Source: Symbiodinium natans (taxonomy: Eukaryota > Sar > Dinophyceae > Suessiales > Symbiodiniaceae). From it: a stretch of DNA of 64,000 nucleotides. Position 1 is the stretch's first letter. The number at the start of each line of letters is the position of its first letter. This document shows positions 1 through 10,630 of the stretch, piece by piece. A model generated the notes under the pieces. It did not search any database, was not told the origin of the DNA, and saw only the letters and a list, made by a program, of their open reading frames with translations. The translations under genes and the position numbers were made by a program. Location: the NCBI GenBank assembly GCA_905221605.1, contig CAJNDS010000391.1, forward strand, positions 516,930 through 580,929, read 5' to 3'.

Positions 1-47
1 AACTTGCGACTGGCATCGAGCTTAATGACGAGCCCCTAACCCCAAAC

Positions 48-2201
48 ATGTTGGAAACTGCAGCATCGTCTTCGTGTCAGCGAGCGGTCTCATGCAGGTA
101 CCAGGACTCGACGGAAATCAAGGGTTTAATCCGAGAAAGGAAGAGGGTTTTCGGACGGGAAAGAAGGGACCTGTCGAAGCAGATTGCGCAACAGCGGGCT
201 GCGGCACGAAAAGAGTGGCTCCAGCATCTCCTTAACCTGGGGGCCGGTGGAGATTACCGGGCCATCAGCTATTTTCGGAGAAGAGAGAGTGTGGCCCACA
301 CGCACGCCTCGTTCGTCATCCGCATGGGAGGTATTGACTCCGCCCTCAAGGCCATGAAATCCTTCTATCACGCCAAGTACACCCCGCGGGAGCTAACCCC
401 CCCATCTCTGCCCATGGCGATGTATTTGTCCGCAGTTCCCCACGTACCGGCTCCGCAGCCCATTCAGGAAGAGGAAATTTTGCATGTGCTGAGCACGTGC
501 AAGCGCGGCAAGAGTGCAGGCCAGGACGGCATCACCTACGAATTCATTGAAACCCTCATGCAGTCTAACCTCAGTGGTGCTTTTGTTGCGTGGTTCAACA
601 GCATCCTAGCGGGCTCCTCGGACATACCAGAACCTTGGCGGATTTCTCAGGCCACTTTCTTGCCGAAGAGGCAGGAGCCCAGTTGCCCGAGCGATCTTAG
701 ACCCATAGTGCTCTCGAGCACCCCCGCCAAAATCTTCACAAAAATCCTATTGATCCGTATGAGAACGGTGTTTGGCCCAACTCGGGCCGGGCAGATAGGA
801 TGCATTCCAGGAAGGCAGACGGCGGACGGAGCTTGCGCTGTCCAGCAAGCTATACGCTTGTCTAACCAATGGCATCTTCCGTTAGTCGTGGTGAAGCTAG
901 ATATCACACAAGCTTTCGACCACGTTGACCATCGGGCTATCTCGAGGTATTTGGCAACGCTGGGCCCATCGAGGGAGGCATTCCGTTTACTGTCCCTAAT
1001 AGTCCGGTCCTCCATATGCCTCAATATAGCAGGTCGAGAATGGACTCAGGAACTGAGGCGCGGAGTTGTGCAGGGATCCTCGTATTCGGCTGAGCTGTTT
1101 GCTCGCCTCTTGGATCATTTCTTGTCGGGCACATATGACAACTGGAGGTCGCAGGAAGACACATGGCTACGCGGCCAAACAGACTTTGAAAAGCTGTTTA
1201 TGGTCATTTTCGCTGATGACATCATCTTGTTGGCCACCTCCTTCGCCCAAATGCAACGATTGGTGCGAGATGTGCAGGATACGCTTGAGTGCATCGGCCT
1301 TAGCCTGGCAATCAGCAAGGCCAACGTCATCTCGTCTCCCTGGATTCCCCCCGAACCGGTCTTTTTGAAAGGCAGTGACACCCCCGTGCAAGCCGTTCAA
1401 GCTATGCTCTACCTAGGTGTGCTTATAGGTTTTCAAGTCACTTGCATGCAAGTCCTTCAAGCGCGCCTTGTTCGTGCAACGAATGCGTTTCACGCCTTCT
1501 ATAAAATCCTCGTGAGAAAGGTAGGCAGCATCAAAACACGATTGAACCTGCTCACCTCTTATGTTGCCAGCAAGTGGCACTGGCTCTCACCCTGCGTGAG
1601 GCCCACCACCCAAATCCTCAAAACCCTTGATGTTTTGCAGTGCACGTTCATGATGTTCATCATCAGCCCAGCGTATGACTCTTTCCAGTCAGTTACTGCC
1701 AACTTTGTCATTCGCAGACGCGCAGTCAAGATGATGGCCCAGGCCTTAGATCACACCCGGTGGAGCAGTAGGCTGGCCACGGCCTTCTTCGGATACTGGG
1801 GGCATGCGGCTAGACGAATCCATGAGCTGGGTTTGCCTGTAAGCACGGCGCTCAAGGTCAGGGACGAGGGGTGGACGTGGACTCACCCTGAAGAGAGGAG
1901 GGCCTTAGGTTTCTGGCCAGATGCCTCCCGTTTCCTGCAGCTAATGTGGAGGGACGTGCGTCCGAGGCACGGGCCAGTATGCTGGACGGAAGGAGCTCAG
2001 GATAGGGGCCTGTGGACCGCGTGTACCCAAGAATGGCTGTCAACTAAAGGCTGGCACCCTACTCAGACACACGCGGACTTGCACTCAGTAGATTTGGGAG
2101 GGCGAATGGTAGTGAGAATTCCTACAACTCCTGCCGATGCGCCACACTCCAGTCGAAGAACCGTACCCCAGCAGTTACCAAGAGATCGCCAAGGACGTTG
2201 A
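48..2201 (+). CDS. LINE-type (non-LTR) reverse transcriptase, 5' end outside window
   Basis: RNA-directed DNA polymerase of a non-LTR retrotransposon; it would copy element RNA into DNA at a nicked target. In the 717-residue frame I see the N-terminal fingers motif SAGQDGITYEF (about 156-166), LRPI near 217, motif A KLDITQAFD (Asp285), motif B RRGVVQGSS (about 337-345) and motif C FADD (388-391), so the catalytic Asp triad is intact. The thumb-like region follows. No AP-endonuclease domain is visible, but the frame is open back to base 3, so the protein continues upstream of the window and residue 48 is not a confident start. A frame change separates it from the RNase H downstream, so the element is probably decayed. 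The family is clear; the clade is not assigned. Confidence 0.85.
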   Translation: MLETAASSSCQRAVSCRYQDSTEIKGLIRERKRVFGRERRDLSKQIAQQRAAARKEWLQHLLNLGAGGDYRAISYFRRRESVAHTHASFVIRMGGIDSALKAMKSFYHAKYTPRELTPPSLPMAMYLSAVPHVPAPQPIQEEEILHVLSTCKRGKSAGQDGITYEFIETLMQSNLSGAFVAWFNSILAGSSDIPEPWRISQATFLPKRQEPSCPSDLRPIVLSSTPAKIFTKILLIRMRTVFGPTRAGQIGCIPGRQTADGACAVQQAIRLSNQWHLPLVVVKLDITQAFDHVDHRAISRYLATLGPSREAFRLLSLIVRSSICLNIAGREWTQELRRGVVQGSSYSAELFARLLDHFLSGTYDNWRSQEDTWLRGQTDFEKLFMVIFADDIILLATSFAQMQRLVRDVQDTLECIGLSLAISKANVISSPWIPPEPVFLKGSDTPVQAVQAMLYLGVLIGFQVTCMQVLQARLVRATNAFHAFYKILVRKVGSIKTRLNLLTSYVASKWHWLSPCVRPTTQILKTLDVLQCTFMMFIISPAYDSFQSVTANFVIRRRAVKMMAQALDHTRWSSRLATAFFGYWGHAARRIHELGLPVSTALKVRDEGWTWTHPEERRALGFWPDASRFLQLMWRDVRPRHGPVCWTEGAQDRGLWTACTQEWLSTKGWHPTQTHADLHSVDLGGRMVVRIPTTPADAPHSSRRTVPQQLPRDRQGR

Positions 2202-2726
2202 GGACGACACCCCTCCAATGCTGACGGTCTCATGTGACGGTAGTAGCACCAATATGGAGGGCAGTTTCGGGGTAGTGATGCTCCCGGGCTACGCATACAT
2301 CGAAACTGCGGTCCTGGCCTGTGGTAGGGTCCCCGGCAAATGCACTAACATCAGAGCGGAAATTAGGGCAGCGGTGCAGGCCCTGAGGATGATTCGGCGC
2401 ATGACCCAAGTAGCCCCTCATATTGCGGTAAGGCTCGAAACGGACTTTTTTTCGTCGTTCAGGTCCTTTCGGAGGTCTTTCTCACACCCACCCATGCCAG
2501 TGACATAGCCGAGCTTCGAGACCTCTGGAACCAAACGTGCCCATGGACCACGCTCAGGCACGTGCGCGGCCACCAGGGCAACCTCCTTAATGAATTGGCT
2601 GACAGGACAGCTAAACAAGGGAGGGCCTTGCCTGCGGGTGCCGTCAGCTATAGGACTTTCGATGCAAGTGAGGCTGTCTTCCGACAGGACGCGGACCGAC
2701 TCCCCCCCTTCCAGACCTGGTTCTGA
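2137..2726 (+). pseudogene. RNase H domain of the LINE, frameshifted
   Basis: RNase H degrades the RNA strand of RNA:DNA hybrids during retrotransposition. The first frame (2137-2508) carries CDGSS (Asp34), IRAEI (Glu75) and ETDF (Asp103). The rest of the fold, including HVRGHQGN and the final LADRTAK Asp, lies in another frame up to the stop at 2724-2726. The switch falls in or next to a run of seven T at 2446-2452, where one extra T (or two fewer) restores continuity. The start of this part also overlaps the reverse transcriptase frame, so a second frame change lies between about 2100 and 2200. Both could be genomic decay or sequencing indels. Known LINE families place RNase H directly after the RT, as here. 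Confidence 0.75.
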
Positions 2727-2883
2727 CCCGGACAATTGCGCCCTCCTCGCCTCCCTCCGTTCCTTTCGGCTTGTTTCCTTTCGACTTCTGTTTCGCACGA
2801 GTTCAAGCGTAATTATGCATGTAAGTTCGAATAGCAGGAAATGAAGGGGGGGGGCGGGGCGTGCATTTAATTGGGTTGCCGCA

Positions 2884-4401
2884 TTGGTAGCCCCAGTTCG
2901 ACCCCTTTTCTTTGGCATTCAATTCTTGCACGTGTTTTCAATTAGGTTGCCGCATGAGGGCTCCCATTCAGTAAACTCTTCTGCAGTCAATTCTTTTGGT
3001 ACCCCGACGTGTCCTTGCACTCTGCATGCAACGTTTGGCGGTCTTGTGAGATGTTTTGATCTTGAGGACCGCAACTGCATGAACACCACTTGCGGAATCT
3101 CCCCCCCCCAAACCTGTACTGCCAGCACCTCTGGCTCCATAGCAATAGCTATAACCTGCTGTACGAGTACTTACATAGCCTTCGTTGCCATGAGCATCCC
3201 ACTCGCAAGGTTGGTTGATCTCTCGGAAGGACCGACTGGGCCTATCGCCGCCGTCGCCCCCTTCCTCTATCAGGTCCCAACAGAGCTGTGGTTCACCTCC
3301 TTGGCCTGTGGCATCGCCCTGATCTACCTAACAACTCAGTGCAAGCGAAAACCGATGGGACCGCATCCCCCTGGATGCATGTCCAGGTGTGCAAGACGAC
3401 GAGCCGACGGCCCTGCAGCTCCGATGCACCACGTGGGGGTCCAGGATGTGCAGTATCTGCTGGAAGAACAGAAAAGGTCCCTCCTTGCGGCCATCCGCTA
3501 CCCTGGTGGAGCCAATGCAGACGACCTGCAGAACATGGCCAAACAAGTGTCCCAGCTGCGCGACACCCTTCAGGCCGAGCTCATGGGCGCAACCACCAAG
3601 ATCATGGAACAGAAAGCCGCCATGTCTGTCTTGGACAAAACGCTCATGCAGCAGACGAGCATGCTGGAGAAGAAGATTGATGCAGTGTACGCCAAACTCA
3701 CAGCCGTCGAGCGCATGGCCCTCATGCTCAAAGATGGTCAGGCAGAACTACGAGATGGACAAATCGAGATCAGGAAAGAGCAAGCTGTCAACCATCAAAA
3801 AACTGTGACCAGCGTGGAGAGTGTGGAGAAGTTGACCGACAAGGCGCACTCCTCTGCTCGCATTGCGGCGGACCAGATAGCACACCTTACTGGCCTGAGA
3901 GATGCTGTCAGTGAGTTCAAAAACGTCCCGGGGGCACTGCAGGCCATTGAGGCAGTTGTGGAGACGCTGCCGAACACCTCCTACGTGCATGGTCATATGG
4001 ATCACATCGGCGATAAGATCGATGACTGCCATGCTGCGGTGATGGCAAAGACGCTTGAAGTGGAAAAGATCGGCCAGGACATCGGTATCATAGTCGTTCG
4101 CTTTGAAAAGGAGCAGGCCAGGATCAGCCAAGAGATCTCCGACAAGATTAGCCACAACCAACAGCTGCCGGTGAGACGCCCGCCAGGCCATGGGACGCAG
4201 TCCCCCAGCTCACAGTCTGGCGCGCCTGCCAACATGGTGGACCTGAGCCAGGCATTGAGTCACCTCCTGACGGCAGCGCAGGCCCCTCCAGCGCCCGCGC
4301 CGGGAGGCAATGCGATGGGCATTCGCCCCATTCAGTTGGCACAGCATGTGCCACCGGCACAAGTGGCCCCCCCAACGCGCTGGCCCAGGCGGAGCTTCTG
4401 A
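2884..4401 (+). CDS. Coiled-coil protein of unknown function, possibly retroelement-derived
   Basis: I do not recognise the family. The open frame is 505 residues from 2884, but its first part is rich in homopolymers and non-protein-like. The first ATG is at 3079 (residue 66), and coding is convincing only from about residue 105. A possible single membrane segment lies at about 135-151 (LWFTSLACGIALIYL). Residues about 186-425 are a long heptad-like, Lys/Glu/Gln-rich region, very probably a coiled coil. The C-terminus (about 428-505) is Pro/Ala/Gln-rich and disordered. It follows the LINE RT/RNase H on the same strand, so it may be the ORF1-type protein of another retroelement copy; that is inference from position only. 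Confidence 0.5.
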   Translation: MVAPVRPLFFGIQFLHVFSIRLPHEGSHSVNSSAVNSFGTPTCPCTLHATFGGLVRCFDLEDRNCMNTTCGISPPQTCTASTSGSIAIAITCCTSTYIAFVAMSIPLARLVDLSEGPTGPIAAVAPFLYQVPTELWFTSLACGIALIYLTTQCKRKPMGPHPPGCMSRCARRRADGPAAPMHHVGVQDVQYLLEEQKRSLLAAIRYPGGANADDLQNMAKQVSQLRDTLQAELMGATTKIMEQKAAMSVLDKTLMQQTSMLEKKIDAVYAKLTAVERMALMLKDGQAELRDGQIEIRKEQAVNHQKTVTSVESVEKLTDKAHSSARIAADQIAHLTGLRDAVSEFKNVPGALQAIEAVVETLPNTSYVHGHMDHIGDKIDDCHAAVMAKTLEVEKIGQDIGIIVVRFEKEQARISQEISDKISHNQQLPVRRPPGHGTQSPSSQSGAPANMVDLSQALSHLLTAAQAPPAPAPGGNAMGIRPIQLAQHVPPAQVAPPTRWPRRSF

Positions 4402-4534
4402 GAGGCCTTTTGGGGCTCCCGTCAGCCTCCTCCAACCCGGCCCCTGGAACAGGTAACTGACTGAACTCGTATTGTTTGTACCCCCCTTAACCCCCCTAAC
4501 CCCCCTTACAATTGATGTGTCTTTGTTCCTGTTG

Positions 4535-4607
4535 GTGCCCTGCACCCCCTTGATATCGAAAACCTATGATTGGGGCCCTGCACCCCCCTTGATATCGAGA
4601 ACCTATG
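4535..4607 (+). repeat. Two tandem copies of a ~38-bp unit
   Basis: The stretch from GCCCTGCACCCCC through TTGATATCGA to ACCTATGA occurs twice in direct orientation, with a single C and an A/G difference between copies. Confidence 0.75.
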
Positions 4608-4972
4608 AAAACTAGGAATTCGGAATTTGTAATTTGCCCCCCGTGGGCAGCCATGCAATGTATGACGGGTCTGCCTTTTGTTGCGGCATTTCTTGCAGCA
4701 CTGGGGGGAATTTTTGCACTTTGCATACTCCTCGCCCCTCATTCTCCCCCCCCGCCATTCCTCCCCCCCCCCCCCCCCCAGTACGAATCTTGAAGTGCAC
4801 AGCCGCCTTAATTCACTTTGCAGCCTAATTAGACCACCAGGTAGATTGAGATCTGTGCTGCTGCCACACTCGCGCCGAGCATGCGCCTGGGCTAAGCAAC
4901 CGTAAGTTGTTGCACGCGTCCTGTGTGTATGAAATGATCCCGGCCTGAACAAAAGAGGGCGCAAGTGGATAG

Positions 4973-4973
<1 letters not shown>

Positions 4974-5028
<55 letters not shown>
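4974..5028. repeat. (CA)n microsatellite
   Basis: An uninterrupted CA dinucleotide run of about 27 units, followed directly by a C-rich run. Confidence 0.97.
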
Positions 5029-5030
<2 letters not shown>

Positions 5031-5317
5031 CCCCCTGGCGCGCACATATGGCACGTGGATCACATATGACGCTTGTTCGGCACACACGCTTGCTATGCTC
5101 CACAAAGTTTGCATGGCAGGGCTGACTGCTCAACCGACATCGTAGCTCACAGCAGACAACATAGCTAGCTTGCAGCGAGTTCAGTCCTTGTTGTTGCAGT
5201 ATGGGCACTAAGTAGGGGTGGCCTTACCGCTTTGCAACCCCCAAGGGAGGGTTGACCTCGACTTCACAGTGTCTCTCCTTACTCCTAGGCCTCCCTCACT
5301 TTCTCGCCCAGTGGAAG

Positions 5318-6310
5318 ATGCACACGCCGGAGAGTTCAGACGTGGGGGGACCCCGGGGCCAACCCAACCATGAAGACGTTGAGGGAAGCCATAAAGAGTC
5401 TGAAGAGGGAGAGGAAGAGAAAGCCCCCCAAAATCAAGACACATGCCGAAACCTACGCATTTTGGAAGACCAGGCTGCAGCCCTTGTTGGACAGCGAATA
5501 GACAGAGAACAAGCCCTGCTCCTGTGGGACTTGATTCCTCGTGGCCTTTGCGGTAGTGACGGCACGGGAGCCAGGCTCGCACACTTTGGCATGAGCACGC
5601 GATCCCGACGGGTCCCTTTGAGGCTCACTCACCAGGCACCGCGCACGGCTCAGGTGCTGGCCCGCCTGGTCAAACAGCTCTACCCTGGTTTGTATTTCAC
5701 TACCATCACGATTCGGGAGGGTCCTGACATCCCCCCCCATAAAGACCATCTCAACTCCCACCTGCCTGGCATAGCTTATGGCTTGTGCCCCGATGTCAGG
5801 GGAGGGGGACTTTGGGTTGAATGCGAATGCAGGCATGCCTGCACTGCCCCGGTCGTCCTGCAAAATTATGAGAATGTACAAATCGCAGGGCACTACTTTG
5901 GCATACATGAAGCGCCACTCCTGTTCTCAGCACGTAACCAGGTCCATGCCACCCAGCCCTGGGAGGGGCTCCGGAGAGTCGTGATGTTGGCCTATGTGCC
6001 GCAAGGGGCGCTGCACATGCATGAGGACCTCAGGACACGACTCTTGGAGTTGGACTTCTCGGTGCCGGGGCCACAGGCGGTCCTGACGGCCGCACAGGAC
6101 CGTTTTCAGATGAGAGGCCGAGGCATGCATCGCACTCGACAGGCTACCCTGAGAGAAATCTTTGAGGGGCAGAAGAGCGACCTGTGGCAGCGCCGGAAGA
6201 GGAAGCGCGAGCTGATTGTCGAAGTGACAGACTCGGACTCGGCGGAGGCTGGAAGCCCCCCGAGCATCAACGTGCCCCCAAGGGCCTGGAAGCCGGCCCG
6301 AATCCTGTGA
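5318..6310 (+). CDS. 2OG-Fe(II) oxygenase-like protein, probably retroelement-associated
   Basis: Candidate 2-oxoglutarate/Fe(II)-dependent dioxygenase, which would hydroxylate a nucleic-acid or protein substrate; the substrate is unknown. The frame opens at 5252; the first ATG is at 5318 (residue 23 of the open frame). On open-frame numbering the visible signature is PPHKDHLNSH, with the HxD pair at His163/Asp165, then GGGLWVE (184-190), a strand-turn region, and NQVHATQPWEGLRR with the distal His232 and an Arg at 241-242. That is the order expected for the double-stranded beta-helix. N-terminal residues 25-60 are acidic and disordered; the C-terminus (310-352) is basic then Ser/Pro-rich. 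It sits downstream of a LINE on the same strand. Fold assignment is by motif only, and the alternative is a degenerate non-enzymatic relative. Confidence 0.6.
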   Translation: MHTPESSDVGGPRGQPNHEDVEGSHKESEEGEEEKAPQNQDTCRNLRILEDQAAALVGQRIDREQALLLWDLIPRGLCGSDGTGARLAHFGMSTRSRRVPLRLTHQAPRTAQVLARLVKQLYPGLYFTTITIREGPDIPPHKDHLNSHLPGIAYGLCPDVRGGGLWVECECRHACTAPVVLQNYENVQIAGHYFGIHEAPLLFSARNQVHATQPWEGLRRVVMLAYVPQGALHMHEDLRTRLLELDFSVPGPQAVLTAAQDRFQMRGRGMHRTRQATLREIFEGQKSDLWQRRKRKRELIVEVTDSDSAEAGSPPSINVPPRAWKPARIL

Positions 6311-8372
6311 AGTCGTGTGGATGTGTGTGTGTGTGCGTGTCGGTTTGCAACAAATAGACATGAGCATGACGACACGCTTTGGTTTGCTTGCATGTGCCGC
6401 CTTGGCCCCGTCGAAACCCACTCCGAAAAAGCCCCCCCCAAAAAAAAAAACAAAAAAAAAACCGGTTCTGGTGGTCTGCGCAATTAACATGTTTTGCATG
6501 CACAAACCGGGCTCGCGCTTGTTTCAATAATGGAGGCCTGATCACGGGACGACCAGAAAGGATGAGAGAGACCGAGCGAGGGAGTCGTTGAGAGTGGCGC
6601 GACTAGGTGATGTGGCCTATCCCTTTCTATCCCCCCCCCAACAGGTTGCCCTGAGCACTCCCGGTTTCTGGGTGGACTGAAAGTTGGGCCTGCGTATGCG
6701 CACCACCGCCCCCCCCCCGACACACCTCTTCTCGTCCCTCTTCTCCTTTTCCTTCCTCTGCCTTTCTCTGAGGTCAGCCCTCCTTTTGATCCGGTTCTAA
6801 GCCATTACCAATATCCTTTGTTGTAGATTTTGCATCTCCTCCTCACCCCCTAGCCCTCTGTCGCCCTGGTATGATTGCCGTCTAGTATAACCCTTGCCAT
6901 GGATGCTCCGCGCCCGAAGCCCTGCCTGCTGGATTGCACACATACCACTGGGGTGCGAGGAGGTGATGGAACCGAGCTGACAACGCAGGGGGTCAGAAAG
7001 TGTACTCGCAAACCGGTTCGCGCTGGGAGACTGGGAAGAGGAGTTGAGCACCTTCTCTGGACAAGCTTCATGGCGCTTTGACATTTTGCTGGGCGAGCCG
7101 ACTGGCATGCAAACAACCTAGCGTGCTCCATGCCGAGTGGCAGTTTCCTGGGGTGCACTTTCGGTGCCTGGCCATATATGTGTGGGGCACGCACAGCTGC
7201 ACGTCGTCCTCCTGGCAAGCTGAACGTGAACGGCACAAACAGCCAACAGCTGCTTTGCAAGGGTTGCGACTGCGCTGAAGGAAGCTATTCAAGGTTCGGC
7301 CGCGCCGGCATGGAGCTCGAGCCAGTGAGAACCCCGGAGTGAGCCGTACTTTTGGTGCCGCGATCCACGCCGGTGAGAACACCTGCATGAGCCCATAATT
7401 CGTTCCGCGACCATTCGTAGTTTCTACATACATTTCTTAATTCGAGACTGTGAGCCCTGCGCACGCCGATAATTCGTAATTTGCAACTTCAAGCTTGGAG
7501 ATCCGTCTCCCGAGATTCGTCTCTTAATTCGTAATTCATCCCTGAATTAGTCATTCGTCCCTGAATTAGTAATTTGTAGCCGGACGTGCTGGAACCTTGC
7601 GATTTTCGGTCAATCACCCCCCCCCCTTCTGGCCTGGTCTTGTTGGGTAGGCTTTCCCTTAGATTCTCTGGTAAAGATGCACGACTGGTGAGTCCGGGTA
7701 GGCACTGGTAGCAGCTCAACAGGCGTGAATGGCTTGTAGCAACCGGCTTGTTTCTGGGGTTACGCACGGGGCGTAGACTGGTAGCCTGAGGCATTCACGC
7801 TAATTGCAGTCGGCTGGGCAGGAGTGTCAGGCGAGGGTACGGTTTTGTTAGGCTTGGGCTGCTGGTTGGTAGCCTGATACTGCTCCCTGAGCCGGCAGAT
7901 GACCGATTCGAGCAGACAGAAGAAAGCGTGGCAACTGCCCATGTCTTTCGCTTTGGTGGTGAGGAGTTTTTCTGCCGGACGCGCATCACTCCAACTAGTG
8001 ATGTAAAGACCAGGCACAGTGTAGTGTGGAATCTGATTGGCCGGGTGTGAGACCCCTTGTTTAGCCCTCCCCATCTAGTTACGGATGCAACAGACAACCT
8101 GGTCGCGCAGCTTCCGCTTTGTGAGACATGTCCGCTGACCTATGAACAGATGGTCGGGGAAGACATGAAGGGACATGGAACCTGGTCGACTGTCTTGCAA
8201 GGTTGGGCTTTCTTTTGGGTTGAGGGTATGTAGCTTTGACTTGGGTTGTGGCAGACTTACTGATGAGAAAGAGCAGAGGCAGTCGCTCAGGAGGAATGAT
8301 CTGACGAGCCAACTTGTACTCAGAAGCAGCCCTGCGACGCGGATTCGCCCCAGCTGTGCAGGAGGGAAAAAA
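6311..8372. other. No supported gene; low-complexity spacer
   Basis: Contains C/A homopolymers (6430-6461), a C-rich stretch near 6632, poly-purine/pyrimidine tracts, and short ATTCGTAATT-type repeats around 7440-7570. No reading frame here shows a recognisable domain. Confidence 0.5.
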
Positions 8373-8558
8373 AACCCTAAACCCTAAACCCTAAACCCTA
8401 AACCCAGGCTTGGTGATGATTGGTGCCTCGGGAGCTCAGGGTTCATGGCTTAGGGTTTCTGAGAAAAAGAGTTGTTGTTGATGGGGGGCCTGAGTGCTCC
8501 AAGAGCTGGGGCTTTAAGGCGGTTTAGGGTTTAGGGTTTAGGGTTTAGGGTTTAGGGG
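8373..8558. repeat. Inverted pair of telomere-type blocks (pair 1)
   Basis: About 4.5 copies of CCCTAAA (8373-8405) face about 5 copies of TTTAGGG (8521-8558) across roughly 115 bp of unrelated sequence. The two arms could base-pair as a stem. Confidence 0.85.
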
Positions 8559-9426
8559 ACTTCGAGGCTAATGAAAGAAACCCGTGGTCAGGTGCCTTGT
8601 TTTCGATATCAGGGCTCAGAGTTTAGAGGATTGCCTCCCCTAGAAAATTCAGTAGACAACACAAATAAGGCTTCCCTTAGCCTGCCGGGGGGCCCGGAGT
8701 GTCAGAGCACGGGCGCTCAGAAGGTTCCTGGGTATCCGTGCTTCAAACATGGCTGCAAGCTGAAGCCTGTACAAACTTGTTGAACCCTCCCATAAACTTC
8801 TTCCCCCACACCCGACTCGAACACTTCGCCGTAGATCTGAAAAACCGATCCGAAACTGTCCCCGACCAGCCCTGAAACCGAAGCCCTGTAGACCCGTGAG
8901 TCTCTTTCTTGGCAGGGCCCTGCACACGCGCCTGGCGCACGCGGCATGAGCTGCACAAGGCACACCACTGCAGGGCTTCGCGGGAGTGTGGAGATTGGAA
9001 GAGCCGGGCGGGCTGAGAAAGCGGTGCAAAAGAGCAGCGAAAGGGCTCAGGGGCCAGCTTGGGCTGGAAGGGGATTTATACGGATGTGTACGGCCTTCCT
9101 TTCTTGATTCTTTAGCTTCCGATGTGGGCGGTGAGTCCACTTCGCCCATAGCTGAACTTGAAGCTTGTTGGGCTTCGGTATGTTGCAGGATCCATTTTTG
9201 CAGGAGTGGCAGTAGCAAAGCCAAGCTTGAGCCGTTCATTTCTTCTGCTTTTGGGACTTCTAAAAGAAGTCCCAGTCTGGGGCTCTAGAGTACGTGCCAG
9301 CGTGTTGCCTTAGCCATGGCAGCACCCAGAACCTCCCAAGATACCCCTGAAGCCCCCCAACAACCGGAAGCCGAAAGACATAGAAGCCCTAAACCTCAAA
9401 CCCTCTACCCTCAACCCTAAACAATA

Positions 9427-9633
9427 AAACCCTAAACCCTAAACCCTAAACCCTACTCCCTACCACCACCCGCATGACGCATGTATGCCCCAAGCCAGAA
9501 CGATCCAGAAAGTTTGAGAACTTTGGGGTTGAGGCTCTCGAAGCATGGAAGCCGTGTTTTGGCCGCAACTGATCGGGTTTAGGGTTTAGGGTTTAAGGTT
9601 TAGGGTTTAGGGTTTAGGGTTTAGGGTTTAGGG
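9427..9633. repeat. Inverted pair of telomere-type blocks (pair 2)
   Basis: CCCTAAA array at 9427-9454 and TTTAGGG array at 9575-9633 (one unit degenerate), separated by about 120 bp. More degenerate CCCTAAA-like units precede the left arm from about 9385. Confidence 0.85.
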
Positions 9634-9879
9634 AATTCGGAGGGTTGACCGGATGTGTTTTCGTTTGAGGCCGGATGGCACCATTGCACTTGTAGTGAAG
9701 TAGGAAGCGCGATGCTGCGCAGGCCAAGTTTCACATGGTTCTCAGGTATGTTATCTCCTATATCCCATCTGCACCCTCTACTTGTACCAGTATATGCTAT
9801 TGTGGTATGACAAGATCAATTGCCATTATGATTCTGTGGTTCCTGTTACTGTTGTTACTGTTTTGTGAGGGCGGCTTTG

Positions 9880-9893
9880 GCAACAACAACAGC

Positions 9894-9984
<91 letters not shown>

Positions 9985-10003
9985 ACAACAACAACAACAA
10001 CAA
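9880..10003 (+). repeat. (CAA)n/(CAG)n trinucleotide microsatellite
   Basis: About 40 triplets, mostly CAA with interspersed CAG. It reads as poly-Asn, poly-Thr/Ala or poly-Leu/Val in different frames. I see no gene around it. Confidence 0.95.
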
Positions 10004-10044
10004 GCGGCTTGTGTCGGAATGATGGGTGCTCATACATAGGGTTG

Positions 10045-10232
10045 CCCTAAACCCTAAACTCTAAACGAGGGTTTGAGGCTCGGGAAGGGGCTCCATGCCG
10101 AGGGGGTTTGAAGGGTGTTTACGCGTGGGTACGGACCCTTCGTGGTAGAGTGGCGGCGGCCTTGTGCTGCTTAGGGTTTAGGGTTTAGGGTTTAGGGTTT
10201 AGGGTTTAGGGTTTAGGGTTTAGGGTTTAGGG
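10045..10232. repeat. Inverted pair of telomere-type blocks (pair 3)
   Basis: Three CCCTAAA-like units (10045-10066, the last degenerate) face nine TTTAGGG units (10171-10232) across about 105 bp. Confidence 0.85.
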
Positions 10233-10504
10233 ATGTTCAACTCAGAGTCTCGCGGGAAGAAGACTCCTACACCGAAGGATGTAGCCCCTAAGAGGTTCCC
10301 TCAATGACTTCCGAATGTGGCCCGTATATTCCCCGAGAAGATCTTTAAAAGGTGCCCCCCAAACCCAAGGGTACAACCTTAGGGGGTCCGAGGTAGAGTC
10401 CTATGAGAGTCCAAGGGCGCACGGAAGGAATCTGAATATTGCAAGCCTGCGGTCTGCAGCAACATCCAGTAAAGCCCACACAGTGCTTGTATAAGTTCGT
10501 AAGT

Positions 10505-10630
10505 TTTACAAGGACCCCAGAGTGGGCCCTTGTTGCCTTTTTTGGAGGGTATCGGTTCCCTTATAAGCCCCTCTCAACATAAAAGGATACCCTTTTTAAT
10601 CCTAGGTACTCCTGGGCCTAGTTTATAATC
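10505..10630. repeat. Dispersed family B, copy 1
   Basis: Shares the order 'GGTTCCCTTATAA...CCCTTTT...TCCTAGGTACTCCTGGG' with 14903-15005 and 21787-21890. It has hairpin potential between its AGGGTA and TACCCT arms. Degenerate short interspersed element; origin unknown. Confidence 0.55.

Larger units (their letters stand above)
4402..5317. other. Intergenic spacer with low-complexity DNA
   Basis: No coding signal is supported. The spacer holds C-rich runs (4482-4506, 4747-4779), a short direct repeat, the CA microsatellite and ordinary unique sequence. Confidence 0.6.

Noticed and set aside
4506-5208. Minus-strand Cys-Val-rich frames around 5.0 kb
   Set aside because: Produced by the CA repeat; the rest has no domain or codon signal.
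48-6310. Reading region 1 as one intact LINE with RT, coiled-coil and oxygenase ORFs
   Set aside because: The order (RT first, coiled coil after), the frame breaks and the noncoding spacers fit neighbouring fragments better; a single element cannot be shown.
8649-9239. 196-residue minus-strand frame
   Set aside because: Ser/Pro/Ala-rich with no motif, no homologous look, and located between telomere-type blocks; likely chance in GC-rich DNA.
9735-10050. Poly-Asn / poly-Leu / poly-Thr frames
   Set aside because: CAA microsatellite artefact with no protein-like flanks.
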